DNA of 64,000 nucleotides, taken from the NCBI RefSeq assembly GCF_002835465.1, contig NZ_PIZM01000006.1, positions 62,001 through 126,000 of the forward strand. The letters run 5' to 3'. Below, one piece after another: positions 57,440-64,000 of the stretch (positions within the stretch are counted from its first letter, which is position 1; each line of letters begins with the position of its first letter). Under the pieces are notes generated by a model. That model was given only the letters and a program-made list of their open reading frames with translations. It did no database searches and was not told the DNA's origin. Made by a program: the position numbers and the translations under genes. Source of the DNA: Psychromonas sp. psych-6C06 (GTDB taxonomy: Bacteria > Pseudomonadota > Gammaproteobacteria > Enterobacterales > Psychromonadaceae).

Positions 57440-58819
57440 ATGCGATCTTTCTCCCTTTCCATAATAACACTATCGACGGTATTACTTACCGCGTGTGGTG
57501 GTAGTCTGGACGGTAACTCAAAAGAAACTACAACATCGACCGTTGCGGCTACATCATCTGCAGTTGCGACAATAGTTGCCCCCATTGTAGAGGAAGTATC
57601 AGGTGATCCTTCATATTTCACTTATGTAGGTGCGACCCCTGAATGGATTTCAATTAAAGGGACGGGTGGGTTTAACCGCAAAGAAACTGGAGCTGTAACT
57701 TTCAAATTAGTAGATGATAATGGTGAGCCTGTTGATGCACAGCCTGTTACTTTTGAGCTTTCAGGGCCAGATGGGGCGACAATTGCGATAGAAGAAGATA
57801 TTAGTGATTCAGATGGTTTAGTGACTACTTTAATTAAAGCGGGTAATGCTGCTGGGCCCGCAACAGTTAAAGTTATTCTAGTTAATGATCCGACTCTTTT
57901 TAACACCTCTACAGGGTTATATATCTCAACGGGTTATCCAGATCAAGGTAGCTTCTCTATTGGAGTAGATAAGTCATCTGTTCCAGGAATAAATCACAAC
58001 GATGCCAAAGTTGCGGTTACGGTTAATTTTGCAGATGCAGATGGAAATAATCCTATTCCAGATGGAACTGCTGTGTCATTTAGAGCCGAGGAGGGGAGAA
58101 TTGAAGATAAGTTAACTGGTACAGTTGGTTCATGTACAACTATAAAAAGCGAATGTGTCATGACCTGGACATCAATTGGTGATATGCCTTCGGATGGTAA
58201 GGTAACTGTTTTAGCTTATGCTTTAGGTGTTGAAAGTTTTGCAGATGTTGCCCCTTCTAATGGCGTTTTTGATGAAGGAGAAACATACACTGATAATGCA
58301 GAGGTTTTCCACGATACAAACTATGATGGTATTTACAATGATGGTGAATGGTTCCATGATGTAGAGGATGCATCAGGACCAAAAGATCAAGCATATACAC
58401 TTGGTGATGGTAAGTATACTGGCATGCAATGTACTAGTGATGTTGCTTATTGTGACCAACGTTTTATTCATATTTATAAACAGATAGAAATTACAGCAAC
58501 CACTGATGAGTATCAGTGTAACTTTTCTGTCAGTAGTGTTGAGCTGACTGGATCAGCAAAACAAGCTATTGTAACTGTTGAAGTTTCTGATATGAATAAT
58601 AATACGCCAGCAGTGGATACTGTGATCACTGCCTCTACAACGAATGGTTCGATAAGCGGAGATACTTCATGGACAGTGCCGAATGCAAGTGGGCCTTACT
58701 CATTTGATGTGGAATTGAGTGCTGACGACGAAACTAGCAGTGGTTTCTTGGCCATTAAGTCTGCAGCTCCTGAACCATCATCTCTTATAACGACCTGTAA
58801 ATTACCGGTTAATGATTAA
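57440..58819 (+). CDS. Secreted lipoprotein with bacterial Ig-like domains
   Basis: 459 residues. Lipobox LLTACGG after the signal (FSLSIITLSTVLLTAC), then a Ser/Thr/Ala-rich tether and at least two Big_1/invasin-like domains (GAVTFKLVDDNGEPVDAQPVTFELSGPDG; VAVTVNFADADGNNPIPDGTAVSFRAEEG). A calcium-loop-like acidic stretch, DTNYDGIYNDGEW, lies near residues 293-305, and a third beta domain follows near 365-450 with a Cys at either end. AAAGGAA precedes the ATG. Probably surface-exposed; function unknown. Confidence 0.8.
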   Translation: MRSFSLSIITLSTVLLTACGGSLDGNSKETTTSTVAATSSAVATIVAPIVEEVSGDPSYFTYVGATPEWISIKGTGGFNRKETGAVTFKLVDDNGEPVDAQPVTFELSGPDGATIAIEEDISDSDGLVTTLIKAGNAAGPATVKVILVNDPTLFNTSTGLYISTGYPDQGSFSIGVDKSSVPGINHNDAKVAVTVNFADADGNNPIPDGTAVSFRAEEGRIEDKLTGTVGSCTTIKSECVMTWTSIGDMPSDGKVTVLAYALGVESFADVAPSNGVFDEGETYTDNAEVFHDTNYDGIYNDGEWFHDVEDASGPKDQAYTLGDGKYTGMQCTSDVAYCDQRFIHIYKQIEITATTDEYQCNFSVSSVELTGSAKQAIVTVEVSDMNNNTPAVDTVITASTTNGSISGDTSWTVPNASGPYSFDVELSADDETSSGFLAIKSAAPEPSSLITTCKLPVND

Positions 58820-58842
58820 TCGGTAATCCAAGAATGCACAAC

Positions 58843-58868
58843 AAAAAAGGAGCCTCGGCTCCTTTTTT
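58843..58868. terminator. Bidirectional terminator
   Basis: Perfect palindrome AAAAAAGGAGCC / GGCTCCTTTTTT with a 2-base loop, between the converging lipoprotein gene and the yjf operon. T runs on both strands. Confidence 0.9.
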
Positions 58869-58891
58869 AATATCAGCATAAAAATGATTAA

Positions 58892-59230
58892 TTAGCTTTT
58901 ATGAAATTCACTCTGTAAAGCAAATTGAGTTAGCTCTTCAATCACTTGCCTTTTAATCTCAAGCTGCTCGTTGGCAGGAATATCATAACGTTCGCTTAAC
59001 AGCTGGTAGTCATCGCCACTTAAGCTAACGGTTAAACGCGGGCGCTTGGGCTTTTTATGCGTAGGCAGGTCTAATAGATGTCGAATCTGCTCTGAAGGGC
59101 TAACACCTTTATCAAGTGCACTGCGACGAATACTGTATTGGAGCTTACTGTCCATATCAAAGGCAATCTGTACCGCTTTGACGACTTTGGCTGACTGTTG
59201 CCATGTTTCAGGTAATTTACCGTGTGGCAT
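58892..59230 (-). CDS. Ribbon-helix-helix-like protein, last gene of the yjf operon
   Basis: 112 residues from the ATG at 59230 (AAAGGAGA upstream at good distance; the GTG two codons earlier sits too close to it). AVQIAFDMDSKLQYSIRRSALDKGVSPSEQIRHLLDLP has the strand-helix-helix pattern of RHH DNA-binding proteins, and RLTVSLSGDDYQLLSERY... may be a second copy. A basic linker KKPKRPR joins them. It is 23 bases behind yjfK. It may regulate the operon; this is inference from fold pattern and position. Confidence 0.65.
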   Translation of the reverse strand: MPHGKLPETWQQSAKVVKAVQIAFDMDSKLQYSIRRSALDKGVSPSEQIRHLLDLPTHKKPKRPRLTVSLSGDDYQLLSERYDIPANEQLEIKRQVIEELTQFALQSEFHKS

Positions 59231-59253
59231 GATCACTCTCCTTTACTTTTTGG

Positions 59254-59901
59254 TTATTCATCTTTCGCCCATAACTCTGCAATTTCATTAGCAGGTCGTA
59301 GAAATGAAAGGTACACATCTGTGTCGCCATTTTCAAATATAAATATATCAATAAAGCGCTTTTCTTGATCGCCTTGTAGTGAATAATATTCAAACTCTTG
59401 GCCATGGCTATCTTCATTAAACTGCGGTGGTGTTGAGTTACGATAATCTTGACGATGGAAATATCCGGTGGTCATGAAATCTTGCTGAATATACTCCTCT
59501 GCAACCATATCCGCATAAGGGTGGTTTTTAGTGATTGGCGTTAAACGCGCATGGCCGGGCTGTTCGAAAATCTCCGAAAAATCATCCATATCGAACAATG
59601 CTTCAACCTCACTACGAGTCAATAATAGACTATATTTGATCATCTTTTGTGGATTATCAGGAAAGCTAAGGTAGACCAATTGTGAGCCACTACCTTGAGC
59701 AATTATCTGCGCATAATGGCTATGCTTGAACTCTAGGGTGTTAATATCAGTAACTTGAAGTTGCATTTTTCGCATAGCTTGGGGTAATGCAAAGCTATCT
59801 CCAAAGGTAAAAATATCTTTAATCTGTAATTCTGAAGCATGACTTAATGTACGTGTTGGTACTGGCTGTTTCTTTGCAAATAGTGATTTAAAAAAGCTCA
59901 T
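59254..59901 (-). CDS. yjfK: DUF2491 family protein YjfK
   Basis: 215 residues, no signal peptide. DUF2491 features: ELQIKDIFTFGDSFALPQ near residue 25, acidic strands, and the C-terminal FIFENGDTDVYLSFLRPANEIAELW. In E. coli yjfK follows yjfJ in the yjfIJKL operon; the same order holds here. Function unknown; co-occurrence with a PspA homologue suggests an envelope or osmotic stress role. Confidence 0.88.
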   Translation of the reverse strand: MSFFKSLFAKKQPVPTRTLSHASELQIKDIFTFGDSFALPQAMRKMQLQVTDINTLEFKHSHYAQIIAQGSGSQLVYLSFPDNPQKMIKYSLLLTRSEVEALFDMDDFSEIFEQPGHARLTPITKNHPYADMVAEEYIQQDFMTTGYFHRQDYRNSTPPQFNEDSHGQEFEYYSLQGDQEKRFIDIFIFENGDTDVYLSFLRPANEIAELWAKDE

Positions 59902-59923
59902 CGGTTACCCCTTTTAAAACGCA

Positions 59924-59957
59924 AAAAACACGAGCCCTTAGAAAGGGGTCGTGTTGT
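59924..59957 (-). terminator. Terminator-like hairpin between yjfJ and yjfK
   Basis: Imperfect stem ACACGA-CCC / GGG-TCGTGT followed on the minus strand by TTTTTTG. It lies between yjfJ and yjfK and may attenuate the distal genes, giving more YjfJ than YjfK. Confidence 0.65.
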
Positions 59958-59972
59958 TATTACGACTTTACG

Positions 59973-60656
59973 TTATTTAGTTTTTAAACGGTCTAAAATC
60001 GATTGTGCGCTTGATTGCTGTGCGCCAATGCCTGCTTCTTGTAGCTTAGTTTTTAACGAGCTATCGCCACTTTCTGCATCTAACTGTTCTGCTGCTTTTA
60101 ACTTGTCATCAAAGTTAGCTTGTTTCTTTTTGATGCGCTCTAATGAGTCTTTAGCGCTCAACAGTTTCGAATTACTTGCTGAGAAGTTGTCAGTAATTGC
60201 AGACGTTGCTTTTTGCACGCTATCCGTTGTTTTAACCATGCTTAATTGACGTTTATAGTCAGTCAGCTGGCGCTCACTCTTTTTAATGAGCTCTTTAAGG
60301 CGATCGGCGCTTTTTAGAAAGCTTTCATTTGCTTGCTGTTGCTCTGCTGCGTTTGTTTCAAGCTCTGAAATTTTCTCTGCAACTTCAATCGCTAATGCTT
60401 CATTGCCTTGCTCAAGCGCTTGTAATGCGTAACCTTCATGCTCTTTAATACTGGTCTGTAATTGTGCTAACTCGCGTGCTGCTTGCATCTGTTTTGCCAT
60501 TACATCGGTTAAATCACGTTTTGCGATAGTGATATGTTTTTCGCTATCACGGATCTCTTGTTCAAAAATACGCGTTGCATTTGCATCTACAATTGCTTCA
60601 CCAGCTTCACTTGCTCCGCCACGTACTGCGGTAATAATTTTTTTAAATATGCTCAT
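59973..60656 (-). CDS. yjfJ: PspA/IM30 family protein YjfJ
   Basis: 227 residues, almost entirely coiled coil as in the ESCRT-III-like PspA/Vipp1 family: IFKKIITAVRGGASEAGEAIVDANATRIFEQEIRDSEKHI (helix 1-2), ITIAKRDLTDVMAKQMQAARELAQL, and long Gln/Glu/Lys-rich helices. The N-terminal amphipathic helix differs from true PspA and no pspBC genes are nearby. Probable membrane-remodelling stress protein. TTTCCTTAC on the plus strand gives a GGAAA site before the ATG. Confidence 0.9.
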   Translation of the reverse strand: MSIFKKIITAVRGGASEAGEAIVDANATRIFEQEIRDSEKHITIAKRDLTDVMAKQMQAARELAQLQTSIKEHEGYALQALEQGNEALAIEVAEKISELETNAAEQQQANESFLKSADRLKELIKKSERQLTDYKRQLSMVKTTDSVQKATSAITDNFSASNSKLLSAKDSLERIKKKQANFDDKLKAAEQLDAESGDSSLKTKLQEAGIGAQQSSAQSILDRLKTK

Positions 60657-60670
60657 TATATTTTCCTTAC

Positions 60671-61084
60671 TTATTTTAAATAAGTGTCCATTTCGCTGAT
60701 CACTTCTAAGCTATTATCGCTTAATGTTACAATTTCAAGTTCAATATCATCAAGACTTGAGTTGATAGATAATGCGCCAAATACCACGTATTTCTCTTCA
60801 ACTTTTGCAAAAGAGGAAAGTGGCATAGGAATATTCATTTCTAGCATTGCTTCCATCATATTTGCTTTTAATTCGGCTTTAACTTCATCTTCGCCCCATA
60901 AATAAGCGATACATAGGATTTGGTTATCACTGATAGAGAGGAAAATAGGGATCTCTTCACGACCGACGATTTCAACCTGCAATACATCAATGTCGCCATC
61001 GATAGGAGTGCAGTCAAAATTAAAACCAGTTTCTGTTTCGTCTTGTAACTGATTTAAGTGAGTCGCTATTGTATGAATATTCAT
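60671..61084 (-). CDS. yjfI: DUF2170 family protein YjfI
   Basis: 137 residues, acidic. LPISISDNQILCIAYLW-type centre (IPIFLSISDNQILCIAYLWGEDEVKAEL), MNIPMPLSSFAKVEEKYVVFGALS and a C-terminal leucine/acidic stretch match E. coli YjfI (DUF2170). First gene of yjfI-yjfJ-yjfK; 14 bases precede yjfJ. Function unknown. AGGAG lies before the ATG. Confidence 0.88.
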   Translation of the reverse strand: MNIHTIATHLNQLQDETETGFNFDCTPIDGDIDVLQVEIVGREEIPIFLSISDNQILCIAYLWGEDEVKAELKANMMEAMLEMNIPMPLSSFAKVEEKYVVFGALSINSSLDDIELEIVTLSDNSLEVISEMDTYLK

Positions 61085-61300
61085 AATGCTCCTTAGAGTA
61101 AAGACATTTAATGTCTCGTTGAAAGCTAATTTAGTCCGCTAGTCATTATATGTCAAGCAGTTCATTGATATTATTTTGTCTACCCCAGTAATATTGCGGA
61201 GTTAGCGCTATTTTTCAATGTTTAAAATCATTTATTACTGATCATCTGCCACACAACTGCTAAGTTAAACGCTTTAATGAACACTAATTAGGTAAATGTT

Positions 61301-64000
61301 ATGACGCTAATTGTCGATTGTGCTTCTCATCATCTTAACCGTCTTCGCGAACGTATCGATCTCTCTTTTTGCAGTGCTGAGCAATTAGCTGAATTACAAC
61401 AGGTACTTGGTTTAAGTGATTTTATTGCTGAATCTTTAATGAAACAGCCCAGTTTATTAGCTGAGATTTTGGCAAGTGGGCTTTTGTCATCAGCAGAGCG
61501 AATAGACTCTTTAAAAAGTGAGTTACAAACTCGATTGGCTGATACCAGTGATGAGTTGCAGTTGCACAAAGTATTGCGCCTATTTCGACGTAAACATATG
61601 GTTATCATTGCTTGGCGTGAACTACTGCGAAAAGCCGATTTAGCTGAGAGCTTTAAGCATATCTCGTTGCTGGCGGATGAGCTTATTTTGCAAGCGATGA
61701 ACTGGTTGTATGAAAAACAGTGCACTGAACAGGGGACACCTTTTAGTCGTGATGGCGTACAACAAAGTATGTATATCTTTGCAATGGGAAAGTTAGGAGG
61801 AAGAGAGCTTAATTTCTCATCGGATATTGATCTTATCTTTACCTATCCTGAACATGGTGAAACCAAAGGTGGGCGACGTGTAATCGGTAACCAGCCTTTC
61901 TTTATCAAGCTTGGACAGCGATTAATTGCAGCTCTACACCAAATAACTGAGGATGGTTTTGTTTATCGTGTTGATATGCGTTTGCGCCCCTTTGGTGAGT
62001 CTGGTCCTTTAGTGACGAGCTTTGCATCGATTGAAGACTATTACCAAAGTCATGGTCGAGAATGGGAACGCTACGCGATGGTCAAAGCGCGTGTAATTGG
62101 AGCTGAGGGCGACTATAAACAAGAGCTAGAGGCAATGTTACGTCCTTTTGTTTATCGTCGTTACATCGACTTTAGTGCCATTGAATCATTGCGAAAAATG
62201 AAAGCGATGATTAGTGCAGAAGTGCGCCGTAAAGGGTTAAAAGATAACATTAAATTAGGCACCGGTGGGATTCGAGAAATTGAGTTCGTTGCACAGGCAT
62301 TCCAGCTGATTCATGGTGGAAGAACGCCTGCGTTACAATGCAAAGGCTTACAACAAACTCTGAGAGTGATTGCTGAAATTGAAGCTTTGCCAGAAAATCG
62401 TGTTGAAAACTTATTAAATAGTTATCATTTCTTGCGTCGTGTAGAAAATGTTTTACAGCAAATTGGAGACCAACAAACACAAACGCTACCGACCAGCGAG
62501 TTAGATAAGCAACGTTTAGTTGAGGTCATGCAATTTAGCGATTGGCATCGCTTTTATGAAACCTTAAACGAAGTAATGGAAAACGTGCATGATGAATTTA
62601 ATTGGGTTATCGGAGAAAGTGAAGAGGAACAGCAGTCAGATCAGGATCTAAATGAGTTATGGGCGCTTGAGTTAACTGCGCAGGAGACCACGACGCTGTT
62701 AGTCGATAAAGGCGTTGCAGAGCCTCTTGCGGAAAAGTTAACGACTATATTACTGAGTTTTAAAGATGATATCAGTAAACGCCCTATGGGCCCTCGTGGC
62801 CAAGAAACGATGGCGAAACTCTTACCAAAAATAGTAGAAAAGATAGCTTGTTATCAACACCCTGCCGCTTTGATGGAACGTATTGCTGATCTTTTATTGC
62901 AAATTATGCGTCGTACTGCTTATTTAGAGTTATTGAACGAGAATGATGGTGCACTAAATCAGTTGTTAAAACTGTGCCATGCGAGTCCGCGCGTTAGCTT
63001 GCAACTAGGTCGCCATCCAATATTGTTAGATGAGTTGCTCGACCCGCAACACCTTTATCATCCGACTAAAATAGGAAATTATAAGGCTGAATTGCACCAG
63101 TTTATGTTACGTGTCCCCGAAGAGGATATGGAGCAACAGATGGAAGCGTTACGCCAGTTTAAACAGATGCAATTTTTACATATTGCAGCAGCTGATATAG
63201 CGCGTGCAATTGAACTGCCTAAAGTAAGTGATCACTTAACTTATTTAAGTGAAGCGTTGATGGACTTTGTGGTACAAATTGCATGGGCGCAGATGGTCGA
63301 AAAATTCGGTGTTCCAAGTAATGTCGCGGGAACTGATCGTAAAGGTTTTGCTGTTATTGGTTATGGAAAAATGGGTGGATTTGAATTGGGGTATGGATCT
63401 GATTTAGATGTGGTGTTTTTACATGATAGCGATATCAGTGGACAAACGGATGGACGACGTGTAATTGATAACCAGCTCTTCTACTACCGTTTAGGTCAAC
63501 GTATTATTCACCTGTTTAGTGCTCGTACTAACTCTGGTATTTTGTATGAAATAGATATGCGCCTTCGTCCTTCCGGAGATTCAGGCCCTTTAGTTGCAAG
63601 TATCGCAGGATATGAGAAGTATTTACGTAACGATGCATGGACATGGGAACATCAAGCACTTGTTCGCTCACGCGCCGTATTTTCAGATAAGCAAATTCTA
63701 ACGCAGTTTAACAAAGTAAGATCTTCGGTGTTAGCTTTGCCGCGTGAAAGTGCTACCTTAGCTAAAGAGGTGCGCGAGATGCGTTGTAAGATGCGAGATC
63801 ATCTTAACCGTGCTAAGCAGGGAGAGTTTGACCTCAAACAATCACCCGGTGGTATGGTGGATATTGAGTTTTTAGCACAATTTTTAGTACTAGATAATGC
63901 CGCCAGGGTTGATGACTCTTTGTGTCAGTGGTCAGATAACCTACGTATTTTTGAAACCTGCAAACAGTTAAATTTACTTACAGAAGTTCAGGAAAAAGCA
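61301..64000 (+). CDS. glnE: Glutamine synthetase adenylyltransferase/deadenylylase, 3' end outside window
   Basis: 900 codons are present with no stop (E. coli GlnE has 946), so about 45 residues are missing. Two nucleotidyltransferase domains: N-terminal deadenylylase with GKLGGRELNFSSDIDLIF (about residue 165) and C-terminal adenylyltransferase with GYGKMGGFELGYGSDLDVVF (about 690), each followed by MRLRPFG/MRLRPSGDSGPLV. The regulatory GlnB-binding helices lie between. Modifies a Tyr of glutamine synthetase in response to nitrogen. ATG at 61301, weak GGTAA upstream; divergent from yjfI. Confidence 0.97.
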   Translation, partial: MTLIVDCASHHLNRLRERIDLSFCSAEQLAELQQVLGLSDFIAESLMKQPSLLAEILASGLLSSAERIDSLKSELQTRLADTSDELQLHKVLRLFRRKHMVIIAWRELLRKADLAESFKHISLLADELILQAMNWLYEKQCTEQGTPFSRDGVQQSMYIFAMGKLGGRELNFSSDIDLIFTYPEHGETKGGRRVIGNQPFFIKLGQRLIAALHQITEDGFVYRVDMRLRPFGESGPLVTSFASIEDYYQSHGREWERYAMVKARVIGAEGDYKQELEAMLRPFVYRRYIDFSAIESLRKMKAMISAEVRRKGLKDNIKLGTGGIREIEFVAQAFQLIHGGRTPALQCKGLQQTLRVIAEIEALPENRVENLLNSYHFLRRVENVLQQIGDQQTQTLPTSELDKQRLVEVMQFSDWHRFYETLNEVMENVHDEFNWVIGESEEEQQSDQDLNELWALELTAQETTTLLVDKGVAEPLAEKLTTILLSFKDDISKRPMGPRGQETMAKLLPKIVEKIACYQHPAALMERIADLLLQIMRRTAYLELLNENDGALNQLLKLCHASPRVSLQLGRHPILLDELLDPQHLYHPTKIGNYKAELHQFMLRVPEEDMEQQMEALRQFKQMQFLHIAAADIARAIELPKVSDHLTYLSEALMDFVVQIAWAQMVEKFGVPSNVAGTDRKGFAVIGYGKMGGFELGYGSDLDVVFLHDSDISGQTDGRRVIDNQLFYYRLGQRIIHLFSARTNSGILYEIDMRLRPSGDSGPLVASIAGYEKYLRNDAWTWEHQALVRSRAVFSDKQILTQFNKVRSSVLALPRESATLAKEVREMRCKMRDHLNRAKQGEFDLKQSPGGMVDIEFLAQFLVLDNAARVDDSLCQWSDNLRIFETCKQLNLLTEVQEKA

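Noticed and set aside
61330-61725. 131-codon minus-strand frame inside glnE
   Set aside because: Antisense shadow of a clearly coding, conserved gene; serine/asparagine-rich translation is typical of shadows.

Overview
The window is a 64 kb piece of an AT-rich chromosome from a marine-type gammaproteobacterium, probably Alteromonadales/Psychromonadaceae-like. That placement is an inference. It rests on pckA-hslO-hslR beside a full gsp operon (a Vibrio/Shewanella-like order), on the order mrcA / pilMNOPQ-aroK-aroB-damX-dam-rpe-gph-trpS, on a yjfIJK stress operon, and on an XrtA/PEP-CTERM exopolysaccharide locus at the left edge. Almost everything is core chromosome. I see no rRNA, tRNA, CRISPR array, transposase, integrase or prophage module.

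Layout. 1-4.3 kb: end of an exosortase A/exopolysaccharide locus (partial xrtA-EpsI, heparinase II/III-like protein, convergent CelD-like acetyltransferase). 4.4-7.5 kb: pckA, then hslR-hslO. 7.9-19.7 kb: complete type II secretion operon gspC to gspN, closing with a small lipoprotein. 20.1-22.8 kb: lexA with SOS boxes, an SCO1-family gene and dinF. 22.8-29.9 kb: GNAT gene, metA with Met boxes, a 930 bp intergenic region with an orphan terminator, metH, phzF-like gene. 30.1-39.7 kb: SWIM-SNF2 helicase, mgsA-ycbX-unknown operon, yijD/sthA divergent pair, nudE, yrfG. 39.7-42.6 kb: Spy/CpxP-like gene divergent from an OmpR/EnvZ-type two-component pair, with a striking array of paired direct repeats between them. 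42.8-57.2 kb: mrcA divergent from pilMNOPQ-aroKB-damX-dam-rpe-gph-trpS. 57.4-58.8 kb: Ig-like surface lipoprotein. 58.9-61.1 kb: yjfI-yjfJ-yjfK operon ending in a ribbon-helix-helix-like gene. 61.3 kb to the end: glnE, cut by the window edge.

How it fits together: two secretin machines (GspD and PilQ) are present, T2SS for protein export and type IV pili for adhesion/twitching. Envelope homeostasis is covered by PBP1A, DamX, the Spy-like/two-component set and the PspA-type yjf operon. Methionine synthesis is represented by metA and metH, and nitrogen control by glnE.

I did not find a convincing undescribed multi-gene system. The best leads for new biology are regulatory or structural: (1) the three-pair direct-repeat array at 40256-40331; (2) a family of small inverted-repeat elements (three copies, one apparently carrying a second 120 bp repeat); (3) the intergenic region before metH with a strong terminator that ends no visible gene; (4) the lipoprotein closing the gsp operon; (5) the RHH-like protein closing the yjf operon. 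Family assignments come from recognising motifs and remembered homologues; no database search was run.
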